Source: Methylophilus sp. DW102 (GTDB lineage: Bacteria; Pseudomonadota; Gammaproteobacteria; Burkholderiales; Methylophilaceae). Taken from it: a stretch of DNA of 64,000 bases. The position numbers and the translations under genes were made by a program. The DNA is taken from assembly GCF_037076555.1 (NCBI RefSeq), contig NZ_AP029023.1, positions 1,178,001-1,242,000 on the forward strand, read 5' to 3'. Below the pieces are notes generated by a model. That model did no database searches. It had not been told where the DNA came from and saw nothing but the letters and a program-made list of their open reading frames with translations. Of the stretch, positions 18,016-28,226 are shown piece by piece (within the stretch, counting starts at the first letter, position 1; each line of letters begins with the position of its first letter).

Positions 18016-19233
18016 TTAATGCTCTGCCCATTCAACTTTTGACAAATCAATCCCATCCTTGAACATCTCCCATAATGGGGACAGTTCACGCAGTTTTCCA
18101 ATCTTGCTCTTCAACAAATCTATCGTGTAATCCACATCAGCCTCGGTGGTAAAGCGGCCAATGCTGAAACGGATGGAGCTGTGAGCCAACTCGTCAGAGC
18201 GGCCCAAAGCGCGCAAGACATAGCTTGGTTCCAGGCTGGCCGAGGTACAGGCAGAGCCGGAGGAGACGGCGATATCCTTGATTGCCATAATCAGCGATTC
18301 ACCTTCTACAAAGTTGAAGCTCACATTCAGATTGTGGGGGACGCGGTGATCCAGATCCCCATTGACGTAAGTCTCTTCAATTTGCAGCAAACCGTTGAGT
18401 AGACGGTCACGCAACATGCGGATACGTTCGTTCTCGCTGGCCATTTCTTCACGGGCAATGCGGAAAGCTTCCCCAATGCCGACAATCTGGTGGGTGGCCA
18501 GCGTCCCGGAACGCATGCCACGCTCGTGACCGCCGCCATGCATCTGCGCTTCAATGCGGATGCGTGGTTTACGGCGGACATACAAGGCACCAATCCCTTT
18601 AGGGCCATAGGTTTTGTGCGCAGAAAAGCTCATTAAATCCACAGGCAGTTTTTCCAGGTCTATCGTTACTTTGCCGGTGGCTTGTGCGGCATCCACATGA
18701 AAAATCACGTTGTTGGCACGGCAGACATTGCCCAGCGCTTCGATATCCTGAATCACGCCGATTTCGTTATTCACCAGCATGATGGATGCCAGCACGGTGT
18801 CAGGGCGAATGGCTGCCTTGAATTTTTCCAGTGAAATCAGGCCGTCGGCTTCTGGTTGCAAATACGTGGCTTCATAGCCCTCGCGCTCCAGTTCACGCAC
18901 GGTGTCCAGCACCGCTTTGTGCTCGGTGGCCGAGGTAATGATGTGTTTGCCTTTGCTGGCAGCATAAAAATGCGCAGCGCCTTTAATCGCCAGGTTGTTG
19001 GACTCGGTCGCACCTGAAGTCCAGACGATTTCGCGTGGATCCGCATTCACCAGTTTGGCAACTTCTTCACGTGCATGCTCAACCGCCTGCTCGGCTGTCC
19101 AGCCGTAAGGATGGCTACGCGAGGCCGGGTTACCAAAATCCTCGGTCAGGTAAGGGATCATCTTTTGTGCAACACGAGGATCCACAGGGGTGGTCGCAGA
19201 ATAATCCAGATAGATCGGCTTTCTTTCAGACAT
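18016..19233 (-). CDS. iscS: cysteine desulfurase IscS
   Basis: This PLP enzyme removes sulfur from cysteine and passes it to IscU and other acceptors. The 405 residues are nearly the E. coli length. The PLP lysine is in [16 protein letters not shown] and the mobile-loop catalytic cysteine in [10 protein letters not shown]. The C terminus ([20 protein letters not shown]) is the canonical IscS tail that contacts IscU. It lies after a second desulfurase gene 26 bases upstream. Confidence 0.95.
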   Translation of the reverse strand: MSERKPIYLDYSATTPVDPRVAQKMIPYLTEDFGNPASRSHPYGWTAEQAVEHAREEVAKLVNADPREIVWTSGATESNNLAIKGAAHFYAASKGKHIITSATEHKAVLDTVRELEREGYEATYLQPEADGLISLEKFKAAIRPDTVLASIMLVNNEIGVIQDIEALGNVCRANNVIFHVDAAQATGKVTIDLEKLPVDLMSFSAHKTYGPKGIGALYVRRKPRIRIEAQMHGGGHERGMRSGTLATHQIVGIGEAFRIAREEMASENERIRMLRDRLLNGLLQIEETYVNGDLDHRVPHNLNVSFNFVEGESLIMAIKDIAVSSGSACTSASLEPSYVLRALGRSDELAHSSIRFSIGRFTTEADVDYTIDLLKSKIGKLRELSPLWEMFKDGIDLSKVEWAEH

Positions 19234-19259
19234 ATTTCAATGCTCTTTCCATAAAATAC

Positions 19260-20405
19260 TTATGCCGCGATGGCACTTAACCCTTTGAGACGTTGCACTT
19301 CTTTCTGCAACGCGGCTAAAAATTCGCTGATTTCTTCGGCGGTGTTACTGTCGCTCAAACTTACGCGTACCGCACCGCGCGCAAGGTCAGGTTCTATCCC
19401 CATGGCCAGCAGGACATGACTGGGCTCAGTACTGTCACTGGAGCAGGCGGAGCCGCTGGCGACAGCAAATCCAGCTTTATCCAGCGCGGTGACCAAGGTC
19501 TCACCCTCAATATTGGGGATGGCAAAAAAACTCGTATTGGGCAGGCGTGGTACATTCTCCGCAAAGATCACCGCACCCAGACGCTGCAATCCGGCTTCAA
19601 GCTGAGACCGCAAGGCGTGGGTCGCCTGGCTGCGGCTTTGCAGCGTTTGCATAGCAAGCAGGCAGGCCTGGGCAAAGCCCACAATGCCGGCGACATTCTC
19701 GGTGCCGCTACGCAAGCCTTTTTCTTGTCCACCACCGTGCAGCAAGGGCGCAATGTCCACCCGTTTGTCCAGAATCAGGGCACCAACGCCAACCGGACCA
19801 CCCATTTTATGGCTGGAAATCGTCATCGCATGCACGCCCAAAGACGTGAAATCGACAGACACCTTACCAAACGCTTGTACGGCATCGCTATGGATCAGCG
19901 CGCCACGCGCTTTTGCCAGCGTTGCCAATTCAGCGACCGGCTGTAAGGCGCCTGTTTCGTTATTCGCCAACATGCAAGATACCAAGCCTGTAGGTGTGTT
20001 CAGCGCTTGTTCGGCTTGCTGCAGGTCCAGCGTGCCTTCGGCCGTGACCGGTAGCGTTGCCACTTTCCAGTCATGCCAAGCCAGCGACTGCGCCGGTTTG
20101 GTGACACAGGGATGTTCAATGGCACTGATCAATAATTGCGTGGCACTCAAGTTGGCTGCCATGCCCTTGATGGCAAAGTTATTGGCTTCGGTACCCCCGG
20201 AGGTAAAGACCACTTGCGACGGTTGCACACCGACACATTCGGCAATCTGTGCTCTGGCCAGTTCCATGGCATCGCGCGCATTGCGCCCAAACACATGACG
20301 ACTGGTCGGATTGCCACACGCTTGCCCCAGCCACGGCAACATGGCGTCCAGCACTTGCGGTTTCAGTGCGGTGGTGCTGTTGTGGTCAAAGAATACGGTG
20401 GTCAT
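19260..20405 (-). CDS. second group-I cysteine desulfurase (NifS/IscS-like)
   Basis: This 381-residue PLP enzyme is clearly related to IscS but diverged. The PLP lysine is in TISSHKMGGPVGVGALI and the catalytic Cys loop in ASGSACSSDSTEPSHVL. It is shorter at the C terminus and lacks the canonical IscS tail seen in the neighbouring protein, so it may serve another sulfur acceptor. It is located between iscR and iscS in the same operon. The N terminus TTVFFDHNSTTALKP shows the family start. Whether it works on IscU or on a separate pathway cannot be told from sequence. Confidence 0.9.
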   Translation of the reverse strand: MTTVFFDHNSTTALKPQVLDAMLPWLGQACGNPTSRHVFGRNARDAMELARAQIAECVGVQPSQVVFTSGGTEANNFAIKGMAANLSATQLLISAIEHPCVTKPAQSLAWHDWKVATLPVTAEGTLDLQQAEQALNTPTGLVSCMLANNETGALQPVAELATLAKARGALIHSDAVQAFGKVSVDFTSLGVHAMTISSHKMGGPVGVGALILDKRVDIAPLLHGGGQEKGLRSGTENVAGIVGFAQACLLAMQTLQSRSQATHALRSQLEAGLQRLGAVIFAENVPRLPNTSFFAIPNIEGETLVTALDKAGFAVASGSACSSDSTEPSHVLLAMGIEPDLARGAVRVSLSDSNTAEEISEFLAALQKEVQRLKGLSAIAA

Positions 20406-20432
20406 GGACTTGGTGTGCCTTGATGCCCGGTC

Positions 20433-20903
20433 TTAAGCCGCAATGCTGGCTTCAGAGCCACATTTTCGCGGGGCAAAAATCACCTGGCCTGTAGATTTGT
20501 TGCGTTGCATGTCTACCATGTCGGCCAGTGTGACGCCTGACAGGTAGTCCAGAATTTTGCTGTTTAAAGAAGCCCATAGCTCATGGGTCATGCAGCGGCC
20601 TTCTTCATGGCAATTCTCGTTGCCACCACATTGGGTCGCGTCAATTTGCTCATCTACGGCAGTGATAATGTCAGAGACGGAAATCTCATGATGCGCTTTG
20701 GCAATACGGTAACCGCCGCCGGGGCCGCGCACGCTGGAAACCAGGCCTTGTTTGCGCAGGCGACTGAATAACTGTTCAAGGTAAGATAATGAAATGCTTT
20801 GGCGCTCACTGATGCCGGCCAATGTCACTGGTTTATCCGCTTCATAGAGCGCGATATCCAACATGGCGGTAACGGCAAAACGACCTTTGGTAGTTAATCG
20901 CAT
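20433..20903 (-). CDS. iscR: Fe-S-sensing repressor IscR
   Basis: This 156-residue Rrf2-family regulator has an N-terminal winged helix ([30 protein letters not shown]). The cluster ligands Cys92, Cys98, Cys104 and His107 have the same spacing as in E. coli IscR. In its 2Fe-2S form IscR represses the isc operon. It is the first gene of the operon, and a type-1 IscR site overlaps its promoter. Confidence 0.95.
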   Translation of the reverse strand: MRLTTKGRFAVTAMLDIALYEADKPVTLAGISERQSISLSYLEQLFSRLRKQGLVSSVRGPGGGYRIAKAHHEISVSDIITAVDEQIDATQCGGNENCHEEGRCMTHELWASLNSKILDYLSGVTLADMVDMQRNKSTGQVIFAPRKCGSEASIAA

Positions 20904-20932
20904 CTTGAGATGACCTTTAAAAACAGTATTGA

Positions 20933-20965
20933 ATTATAGAATAACCTACTGTTTTAGTCAATTAT
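20933..20965 (-). promoter_or_regulatory. isc operon promoter with IscR type-1 operator
   Basis: On the minus strand a -35 TTGACT (20956-20961) and a -10 TATAAT (20933-20938) are separated by exactly 17 bases. A 25-base site at 20941-20965 matches the published E. coli type-1 IscR consensus at 22 of 25 positions by my reading, and it overlaps the -35 box. The placement fits repression by holo-IscR. Confidence 0.85.
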
Positions 20966-21055
20966 TATGCTGTAAAAGTTCAGTCTGTTTTTATCCATCT
21001 AATCAAGGCCTCAATGCGGGACCGAGGTCAGGCTGGAAAGGCCTGTTCGCTGCCT

Positions 21056-21790
21056 TTATTCCGGCTTTTTGGCAAACGCCTCACCGACATTGCTGTCGTT
21101 TTCCACATCATTCAGTCTGGCGACTTGCGCCTTCAGTTCGGCAATTTCTGCTTCTTGCTTGTGTGCATGATCGAGCAAGCTGTTGATCGCCTTGATCATC
21201 GGGTCATTTTCATCATTGCCCACCGCATAGGCGTTGAACCCCATTTTCTGTGCGACATCATGGCGTTGCTTGGCTTTTTCCTCCTCGAGGATACGCGCCG
21301 GAATCCCAACCGCAGTGGCGTTTTCAGGGACGTCTTTGACCACCACGGCATTGGAGCCGATTTTGGCGTTCTTGCCGACGGTGATGGGCCCCAACACTTT
21401 GGCTCCAGCGCCAATGACCACACCAGATTCCAGTGTCGGATGACGTTTGCCCTTGTTCCAGCTGGTGCCACCCAAGGTGACGCCATGGTAGAGCGTGCAG
21501 TCATCGCCAATAATGGCTGTTTCACCAATCACCACGCCCATGCCATGGTCAATAAACACGCGCCGACCAATGGTGGCGCCGGGATGAATCTCGATGCCGG
21601 TCAGCCAGCGGCCAAGATGCGACAACGCTCGCCCCAGCCAATAGAGCCGGTGACTCCATAACCAGTGACTGAAACGATGCAAAATCAGCGCGTGGACGCC
21701 AGGGTAGGTGGTCAGAATCTCGAAATGTGTCCGTGCGGCCGGGTCACGGTCAAACACAATCGAAATATCTTCTTTAAGATGTTTGAACAT
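21056..21790 (-). CDS. cysE: serine O-acetyltransferase
   Basis: This enzyme makes O-acetylserine for cysteine synthesis. From the ATG at 21790 the protein has 244 residues. The helical N domain ([14 protein letters not shown]) is followed by a left-handed beta-helix with hexapeptide repeats ([33 protein letters not shown]). A short TTG-initiated extension to 21808 was not preferred. It precedes the isc operon on the same strand, linking cysteine supply to Fe-S assembly, but iscR has its own promoter. Confidence 0.93.
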   Translation of the reverse strand: MFKHLKEDISIVFDRDPAARTHFEILTTYPGVHALILHRFSHWLWSHRLYWLGRALSHLGRWLTGIEIHPGATIGRRVFIDHGMGVVIGETAIIGDDCTLYHGVTLGGTSWNKGKRHPTLESGVVIGAGAKVLGPITVGKNAKIGSNAVVVKDVPENATAVGIPARILEEEKAKQRHDVAQKMGFNAYAVGNDENDPMIKAINSLLDHAHKQEAEIAELKAQVARLNDVENDSNVGEAFAKKPE

Positions 21791-21990
21791 GCGCGCATTA
21801 TGCCACAAGTCTTGGCTTAGGCTTGCCGGGTTGTTGCTTGGGAGGGGTGGTTAGCCACAGCGTGTGAAGAGATCGCAGAGGAAATCCATGAAACACACGT
21901 TTTTGTCTCTTTTTGCCTGGTGTGGGCGTTTTGGCTAAAAAAGGGAAAGCCGTTAAAATAGCGAGCGTGTTTATTAGAAATTCGTGTTGA

Positions 21991-22299
21991 ATGTCAGATC
22001 ATTGCCAATCCTGTGGCGCCTGCTGTGCCAGTTTCCGCGTCTCGTTTTACTGGGCTGAGACTGACGCGCATCCACTGGGGATGGTGCCGGCCGACATGAC
22101 GAAAAAAGTCAATGAGACCTATGTTTGCATGCAGGGCACTGAGATCAAGCCGGTTCGTTGTGTCGCGTTACAAGGGCAGGTCGGGCAGTCAGTCGGGTGC
22201 AGTATTTATGCCTTGCGATCGAGCACCTGCCGCGAGTTTGAAGCAGGCTCGGTCGTATGCAATGAGGCGCGGGCGAAGATCGGGTTGGCGGCGATTTGA
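21991..22299 (+). CDS. YkgJ-family cysteine-cluster protein
   Basis: This 102-residue protein has the typical N-terminal CQSCGACC cluster and further cysteines (YVCMQG, VRCVAL, VGCSIY, STCREF, VVCNEA), as in the zinc- or iron-chelating YkgJ family (UPF0153). The function of this family is not established. It is alone on the plus strand, divergent from cysE. Confidence 0.85.
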   Translation: MSDHCQSCGACCASFRVSFYWAETDAHPLGMVPADMTKKVNETYVCMQGTEIKPVRCVALQGQVGQSVGCSIYALRSSTCREFEAGSVVCNEARAKIGLAAI

Positions 22300-22324
22300 T
22301 GGCGAATGGGGGGGCAATATTCAC

Positions 22325-22354
22325 CGCCGATAAACGCAGATAGACGCCGATGAA
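22325..22354. repeat. three tandem copies of a degenerate decamer
   Basis: Three consecutive ten-base units of the form CGC(C/A)GAT(A/G)(A/G)A lie in the gap between the YkgJ-like gene and trmJ. Function is unknown. Similar short runs occur as scattered intergenic repeats in many bacteria. Confidence 0.5.
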
Positions 22355-22418
22355 AAAGCAATCGGCATTTTGCTTCGTTATCTGAGCTCTTCTCGTCCTT
22401 TTGTGCTGAACGCAGCCA

Positions 22419-23171
22419 CTAATACTTGCTGTGTTTCTTGGGATTGACCGTGAGCGTCAAAATCCCGCGCAACAGGTTCACTTCTTCTTTTTCGAGCCGG
22501 GTACGGCCATACAGGCGGCGCAAGCGCTCAAACAGTTTTTTCGGCGCACGTGGATTGATGTAGCCGATATGCTCCAAGACTTCGCGCATGTGCTCATAAA
22601 AACGCTCCAGGTCCTCCTGCGTCGCGAGTTCCACCGGTTTTTCCTGGTAATGCAGTTCACCGGTCGTCACCGCCATACGGGTTTCATAACACATCACCTG
22701 TACGGCTTGCGCCAGATTGAGTGAGGTGTATTCCGGATTGGCCGGAATCGTCGCCAGTACATGACAGCGTTCCGCCTCGGCGTTGCTGAGTCCGCTCATT
22801 TCGGTGCCAAACACCAGTGCGACCTCGCTATGGCTGGCGACAGTTTTGACTTCCTGTGCTGCTTCACGCACGGTCATCACCTGTTGCGACAACGAGCGCT
22901 CTTTGCCGCTGACGCCAATCACAAACTGGCAATCAGCCAGCGCTTCTTCCAGGGTTTGTGTGACCACGGCATGGTCCAGCACATCACCTGCATTCACGGC
23001 CAGTGACTTGGCTTCGCCATCGGGAAAGTGTTTGGGACGCACCAGATAGAGCCGGTTCAGGCCCATGGTTTTCATGGCGCGCGCGGTCGAACCGATATTG
23101 CCAGGATGGCTGGTTTGGCATAACACGACGCGGATATTGTTAAAAATGGGGGATTCAGAGGTAGAAGACAT
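22419..23171 (-). CDS. trmJ: tRNA (cytidine/uridine-2'-O-)-methyltransferase TrmJ
   Basis: This 250-residue SpoU/TrmH (SPOUT) enzyme methylates the ribose at position 32 of certain tRNAs. It has motif 1 near the N terminus (SHPGNIGSTARAMKTMGL), the SAM-binding knot (LVFGTEMSGLSNAE) and motif 3 (NPEYTSLNLAQAVQVM). The C-terminal helical extension is typical of TrmJ. The frame stays open upstream to 23699, but that part overlaps suhB on the other strand and is not homologous, so the ATG at 23171 is used. Confidence 0.92.
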   Translation of the reverse strand: MSSTSESPIFNNIRVVLCQTSHPGNIGSTARAMKTMGLNRLYLVRPKHFPDGEAKSLAVNAGDVLDHAVVTQTLEEALADCQFVIGVSGKERSLSQQVMTVREAAQEVKTVASHSEVALVFGTEMSGLSNAEAERCHVLATIPANPEYTSLNLAQAVQVMCYETRMAVTTGELHYQEKPVELATQEDLERFYEHMREVLEHIGYINPRAPKKLFERLRRLYGRTRLEKEEVNLLRGILTLTVNPKKHSKY

Positions 23172-23255
23172 GCGTATATTTGGTCGTTGTGTTTGTGACA
23201 CAGCGCTTAAAAAGCTAAAATAGCATTTTATCAGTGTAATCAAGAATCCCACAGC

Positions 23256-24065
23256 ATGCATCCAACCCTGAATGTCGCCATCCGCGCCGCGCGTGAAGCT
23301 GGCAAAATCATTAACCGTGCCGCCATGGATATTGGCGCCCTCAAGATCGAGCAGAAAGACACTAACGATTTCGTCAGTGAAGTGGACCGGGGTGCCGAGC
23401 AAGCCATTATTGCAGTGCTCAAGGACGCGTATCCCACCCATGGCTTTTATGGGGAAGAGAGCGGTAAATCCAACAGCGAGTCCGATAGCATCTGGATCAT
23501 TGACCCGCTGGATGGCACCACCAACTTTTTGCATAACTTTCCGGCATATTGCATCTCGATTGCCTTGCAAGAAAAAGGCGTGCTGACGCAAGCCGTCATT
23601 TACGACCCTGTTCGTAACGACCTGTTTACCGCCACCAAGGGCAGTGGCGCCTTCCTGAATAATCGTCGTATCCGCGTCACCCAGCGCGCAAAACTGCAAG
23701 AAGCCTTGCTCTCTACCGGCTTCCCATTCAAAGATTTTAGCTATCTGGAAACCTACATCAACATTTTCCGCGACATGGCCAAGAAAACCTCTGGCTTGCG
23801 CCGCCCTGGTTCGGCTGCACTCGACCTGGCTTACGTTGCCGCGGGTTACAGTGATGGTTTCTTCGAGATTAATCTCTCCCCCTGGGATATTGCTGCCGGC
23901 GCTTTATTAGTGCAGGAAGCTGGCGGGATCGTCGGCGACTTTGAGGGCAACGAGAGCTGGTTGCGTACTGGAAACATTGTTGCGGCTAATCCTAAGGTAT
24001 TTAGCCAAATGTTGCAGGTGATTGCACCGCATTTAACCGAGCGGATTAAAACGCCGACTTTGTAA
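23256..24065 (+). CDS. suhB: inositol-1-monophosphatase family protein SuhB
   Basis: This 269-residue Mg2+-dependent phosphatase shows the metal-binding motifs GEESG and WIIDPLDGTTNF, and the second motif LSPWDIAAGALLVQEAGG. In E. coli SuhB also acts in rRNA transcription antitermination. It is divergent from trmJ, as in many proteobacteria, with an 84-base shared promoter region, and is followed by a strong terminator. Confidence 0.93.
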   Translation: MHPTLNVAIRAAREAGKIINRAAMDIGALKIEQKDTNDFVSEVDRGAEQAIIAVLKDAYPTHGFYGEESGKSNSESDSIWIIDPLDGTTNFLHNFPAYCISIALQEKGVLTQAVIYDPVRNDLFTATKGSGAFLNNRRIRVTQRAKLQEALLSTGFPFKDFSYLETYINIFRDMAKKTSGLRRPGSAALDLAYVAAGYSDGFFEINLSPWDIAAGALLVQEAGGIVGDFEGNESWLRTGNIVAANPKVFSQMLQVIAPHLTERIKTPTL

Positions 24066-24089
24066 TTTTGTATTGCGTTCAGGCATGTC

Positions 24090-24123
24090 ACAAACCCGGA
24101 GTTGAATCCGGGTTTGTTTTTTT
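24090..24123 (+). terminator. Rho-independent terminator of suhB
   Basis: Arms ACAAACCCGGA and TCCGGGTTTGT (eleven pairs, six-base loop) are followed by a T-run. Confidence 0.9.
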
Positions 24124-24312
24124 CTGGCACGACAACCTGCATCAAGGTTGTTCTCCTCACTTGAGAGAATGACTTTTTTATAGATCTATTGGTCACGGTT
24201 GTATTCGTCATGCCGCTGGCCGGACACATGATCATCCTGCATCCTTTTGTTGTAAGATGCCAAGGCTAAACACACTTATTCACTCAACCCATACTCGCAC
24301 TGATTTATCCGC

Positions 24313-26859
24313 ATGTCCTTCGAAAACCACACCCCCATGATGCGTCAATATCTGACGCTTAAAGCACAGTATCCCGATATGCTGCTGTTTTACCGCATGG
24401 GTGATTTTTACGAACTGTTTTTTGAGGATGCAGAAAAGGCAGCCCGTTTGTTGGGGATTACCTTAACTCGCCGTGGTGCCAGCAATGGCGAGCCGATCAA
24501 AATGGCAGGCTTGCCTTACCATGCGGCCGAGCAGTATCTGGCCAAGCTGGCAAAAATGGGCGAGGCAGTGGCCATTTGCGAGCAGGTGGGCGATCCGGCG
24601 ACCTCAAAAGGGCCGGTGGCGCGCGAAGTGACGCGCATCCTGACGCCGGGCACACTGACGGATGCGGCCTTGCTGGATGAAACCCGCGATAACACTTTGC
24701 TCTGCGTGGCCAGGGGCGAGGGTGTATTGGGGTTAGCACGGCTCAATCTGGCCTCAGGCGAGTTTGTCTTGACTGAAATTGCACCAGGACATTTGCCGCA
24801 GGAGCTGGAGCGCATCCATCCGGCGGAGCTGGTGATGGCTGAAGATCATAATGCTGAGGTCTTGCAGCATGCACGTTGCGCCAAAAAACGGCTTGCCCCC
24901 TGGCAATTTGACCTGGAAACTGCCAGCCGCAGTTTGACCCAGCAATTCAATACGCATGACCTGGCCGGGTTTGGCTGTGGCGAGATGCCCGCGGCAGTGA
25001 CGGCGGCGGGGGCCTTGCTGGAGTATGTGAAACATACGCAGCGCACGGCCTTGCCGCATATTGTCGGCTTGCGCGTCGAGCAGAGCCATCATTACCTGCA
25101 ACTGGATGCGGCGACCCGGCGTAATCTGGAAATCGATACCACCATACGCGGGGAGGCTTCTCCCACTTTGTATTCGCTGCTGAACTCGACGCAAACCGCC
25201 ATGGGTGCGCGTTTGTTGCGGCATTGGTTGCATCATCCCTTGCGCAACCAGCAGACCATCCAGCAGCGGCATCTGGCAGTTGCCGAGTTATTTGAACAGT
25301 TTTTAGATCAAGCCTTGCAGCAGGCTTTGCATCACGTCGGTGATATTGAGCGCATGACTGCACGCGTGGCGCTCAAGTCGGCCAGACCACGCGATTTGTC
25401 TGGTCTGCGCGATAGCTTGTTGCAGCTGCCGGCGCTGGTCAGCGTCTTGCCGCGGACACAATCCGGCTTGTTGCAGAGCCTGATCGCCGAATTGCAGGTA
25501 CCTGGCGAGGCCTTGCAGATATTGGTGCAGGCGATTCAAGCCGAGCCGTCTGCTGTGCTGCGTGAGGGCGGTGTGATTGCGACGGGCTACGATGCCGAGC
25601 TCGATGAGCTGCGGGCGATTCAGACCGACCACGGCGATTTTCTGTTGCAATTTGAGGCCGCTGAAAAAGCCCGTACTGGCATTACTAACCTCAAGGTTGA
25701 ATACAACAGCGTGCATGGTTTTTACATTGAAATCAGCCGCTTACAGGCAGAAAGTGCGCCAGCGGAGTATCGTCGCCGCCAGACCTTGAAAAATGTAGAG
25801 CGCTTTATCACGCCCGAGTTAAAAGCGTTTGAGGATAAAGTGTTGAGCGCCAATGAGCGTGCGCTTGCACGTGAAAAAATGCTGTATGAACAGGTGTTAG
25901 AGGCTTTACTGCCACACATCGCCCAGTTGCAGCGCATTGCCACCGCCGTGGCGACCTTAGATGTGCTGGCCTGTTTTGCCGAGCGCGCACGGTCGCTCAA
26001 TTATGTGCAGCCGCAATTCCGTGCTGACACTGGCATAGATATTCAGGGCGGTCGGCATCCGGTGGTCGAGAGTATCGCCCAGCCCTATGTGGCCAACGAT
26101 GTCGTGCTCAATCCCTATCGGCAGTTATTGCTAATCACCGGCCCCAATATGGGCGGTAAATCCACCTTTATGCGGCAAACGGCCTTGATTGTGTTGCTGG
26201 CCTACTGCGGCAGTTTTGTGCCTGCCCAAAGCGCAATGATTGGCGAAATAGACCGTATTTTTACCCGTATCGGTGCCTCAGACGATCTGGCAGGCGGGCG
26301 CTCCACGTTTATGGTCGAAATGACGGAGACGGCGAATATCCTGAATAATGCCACCGCAAACAGCCTGGTATTACTGGATGAAATCGGCCGTGGGACCAGT
26401 ACCTTTGATGGCTTGAGCTTGGCTTGGGCGGTGGCCAAACAACTGCTCGAAAAAAACAAGTCACTGACTCTGTTTGCCACCCATTATTTTGAGCTGACGC
26501 GCATTGTCGATGAAGCCAAGCATGCCGCCAACGTTCATCTTGACGCCGTTGAGCATGGTCAGGGCATCGTCTTTTTGCATAAAGTTGAAGAGGGCGCCGC
26601 GACCATGAGTTATGGCATACAGGTGGCACAGCTGGCAGGAATTCCCAAATCGGTAGTGCAATTGGCCAAACGCAAATTGCAGCAACTCGAAAACCAGACC
26701 ATTGCAGCGACACCGCAAAACGATTTGTTTGCCAGTGTCGTGGACCCCGAGGAACCGCCTGCCCATCCGGTGGTCGCAGAATTGGAACGCATACAGCCTG
26801 ACGACCTGACACCGAAGCAGGCATTAGAGTTACTTTATCAATTGAAAAAACAACTGTGA
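24313..26859 (+). CDS. mutS: DNA mismatch repair protein MutS
   Basis: This 848-residue mismatch sensor has a conserved N-terminal mismatch-reading motif with Phe32 and Glu34 ([12 protein letters not shown]). The connector, lever and clamp regions follow. The ATPase domain has Walker [10 protein letters not shown] from about residue 610, Walker [17 protein letters not shown] and the His-loop [10 protein letters not shown]. The C-terminal tail has the tetramerisation/beta-clamp region. No mutL is in the window. Length is standard. Confidence 0.97.
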   Translation: MSFENHTPMMRQYLTLKAQYPDMLLFYRMGDFYELFFEDAEKAARLLGITLTRRGASNGEPIKMAGLPYHAAEQYLAKLAKMGEAVAICEQVGDPATSKGPVAREVTRILTPGTLTDAALLDETRDNTLLCVARGEGVLGLARLNLASGEFVLTEIAPGHLPQELERIHPAELVMAEDHNAEVLQHARCAKKRLAPWQFDLETASRSLTQQFNTHDLAGFGCGEMPAAVTAAGALLEYVKHTQRTALPHIVGLRVEQSHHYLQLDAATRRNLEIDTTIRGEASPTLYSLLNSTQTAMGARLLRHWLHHPLRNQQTIQQRHLAVAELFEQFLDQALQQALHHVGDIERMTARVALKSARPRDLSGLRDSLLQLPALVSVLPRTQSGLLQSLIAELQVPGEALQILVQAIQAEPSAVLREGGVIATGYDAELDELRAIQTDHGDFLLQFEAAEKARTGITNLKVEYNSVHGFYIEISRLQAESAPAEYRRRQTLKNVERFITPELKAFEDKVLSANERALAREKMLYEQVLEALLPHIAQLQRIATAVATLDVLACFAERARSLNYVQPQFRADTGIDIQGGRHPVVESIAQPYVANDVVLNPYRQLLLITGPNMGGKSTFMRQTALIVLLAYCGSFVPAQSAMIGEIDRIFTRIGASDDLAGGRSTFMVEMTETANILNNATANSLVLLDEIGRGTSTFDGLSLAWAVAKQLLEKNKSLTLFATHYFELTRIVDEAKHAANVHLDAVEHGQGIVFLHKVEEGAATMSYGIQVAQLAGIPKSVVQLAKRKLQQLENQTIAATPQNDLFASVVDPEEPPAHPVVAELERIQPDDLTPKQALELLYQLKKQL

Positions 26860-26869
26860 GGATTTCACC

Positions 26870-27469
26870 ATGCAAAAGCCAGCCATTACCCAGCAGCCCA
26901 TAAACGATCTGATTGCCAACCGTTGGAGTGGCCGCGCCTATGATGCCAGCCAAGGCGTGAGTCAAGAACAAGTCATCAGCCTGCTAGAAGCAGCACGCTG
27001 GGCGCCTTCCTGCTTTGGCGATCAGCCCTGGCGCTACGTGGTTTGCAACAAGGCGGATAACCTGCAAGCCTGGCAAGCAGCGTTTGATTGCCTGGTGCCT
27101 GGCAACCAGAGCTGGGCTGTGAACGCACCGGTGTTGTTACTGATTTGTGCCGATACCCTGTTTAGCCATAACGACAAACCTAACAGATGGGCGCCATACG
27201 ATACCGGCGCTGCTACTGAGAACCTGTGTCTGCAAGCCACCGCACTTGGCCTGATGGCGCACCAGATGGGCGGTTTTGATGCTGACAAAGCCAGAACGAC
27301 CTTCAACGTGCCTGAGCGTTACCAGATTCTGGCCATGGTCACCGTCGGTTACCAAGCGGATGTTGAAAGCCTCACGGGTGAAACCAAAGAGCGTGAAACC
27401 GCGGCGCGAAGCCGTAAACCGCTCAATGAGCTGTTTTTCAATGGTCAATGGAATCAAAGCATTGTTTAA
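26870..27469 (+). CDS. nitroreductase-family protein
   Basis: This 199-residue FMN-dependent oxidoreductase has family motifs NRWSGRAYD (phosphate-binding), AARWAPSCFGDQPWRYVV, and the late AAGAATENLCLQATALGL-like region (TGAATENLCLQA). It is ten bases after mutS with GAGGA before the ATG, so probably co-transcribed. The physiological substrate is not known. Confidence 0.87.
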   Translation: MQKPAITQQPINDLIANRWSGRAYDASQGVSQEQVISLLEAARWAPSCFGDQPWRYVVCNKADNLQAWQAAFDCLVPGNQSWAVNAPVLLLICADTLFSHNDKPNRWAPYDTGAATENLCLQATALGLMAHQMGGFDADKARTTFNVPERYQILAMVTVGYQADVESLTGETKERETAARSRKPLNELFFNGQWNQSIV

Positions 27470-27563
27470 ACTTTGCGCGATTGCAGCAAAAGCGGTTAGC
27501 GTGCCTGCCATCCTCTGCTAAAATGCTGGCGATAAAAATATAATTGAACGGATTGGAGATCAT

Positions 27564-27932
27564 ATGGCAGTCGTTACGCTGACCAAATCAAATTTTAAAG
27601 AAACCATCGAGAATCACCCATTCGTGATTGTCGATTTCTGGGCGCCATGGTGTGATCCATGTGTCGCGTTTACACCCACCTTCGAGGCTGCGGCAGAGAA
27701 AAATCCAGACATCGTGTTTGGCATGGTCAATACCGAAACCGACCCTGAAATCTCAGATTATTTTGAGGTGAAGCAGATTCCAGGCTTACTCGTGATACGT
27801 GAACGTGCAGGCATACACGCACAAGTCGGCGAGATTGGCGCGCCAGCACTGGATGAAATTATCAAATGGGCAAGAGACTTTGATATGACACCAGTGCGGG
27901 AATATTACAAAGCAGAAGATGCCAAGCAATAA
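27564..27932 (+). CDS. thioredoxin-like protein with CDPC active site
   Basis: This 122-residue protein has a thioredoxin fold with VDFWAPWCDPCVAFTPTFE. The active site is CDPC rather than the usual CGPC. The cis-proline is in KQIPGLLVI. GGAG lies five bases before the ATG. There is no signal peptide, so it is cytosolic. The CDPC dipeptide should change the redox potential. It may be a specialised thiol reductant. It is followed by its own terminator. Confidence 0.85.
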   Translation: MAVVTLTKSNFKETIENHPFVIVDFWAPWCDPCVAFTPTFEAAAEKNPDIVFGMVNTETDPEISDYFEVKQIPGLLVIRERAGIHAQVGEIGAPALDEIIKWARDFDMTPVREYYKAEDAKQ

Positions 27933-27953
27933 TTGGTGAGTTTGCCTAAGTTT

Positions 27954-27980
27954 AAAAAGCCATGCTTAGCATGGCTTTTT
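27954..27980 (+). terminator. Rho-independent terminator after the thioredoxin-like gene
   Basis: Arms AAAAAGCCATGC and GCATGGCTTTTT form twelve pairs with a three-base loop. The closing T-run is part of the arm. Confidence 0.9.
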
Positions 27981-28226
27981 GCTTTTCTGAGACGATTAAT
28001 TTTCATCACTGCCGTATGTCGCACCATAAGTTGAAAGTTTGCCTCTATCGTCTACAATCACTAAACACTAATGCTCTGTCTCTGTAATTAATAATTAAAT
28101 AAGTGGGCGGTAAACAACAAAAAACAATAAGGAACAAGGGATTCTAGACATGCATATCAAACTTCCAATTATTAATATAGAGACCATAGGCTTTTATAAA
28201 TACTAAAATACTATTAGAGGCATACC

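Noticed and set aside
21014..21661. 215-codon plus-strand frame antisense to cysE
   Set aside because: cysE is clearly the real gene. The frame has no domain or ribosome-binding site.
23172..23699. N-terminal extension of trmJ to a 426-residue protein
   Set aside because: The extension lies antisense to suhB and has no similarity to the methyltransferase family. The ATG at 23171 gives the normal length.
26309..26971. 220-codon minus-strand frame over the end of mutS and the nitroreductase start
   Set aside because: It is antisense to two well-supported genes, with no motif and no start signal.
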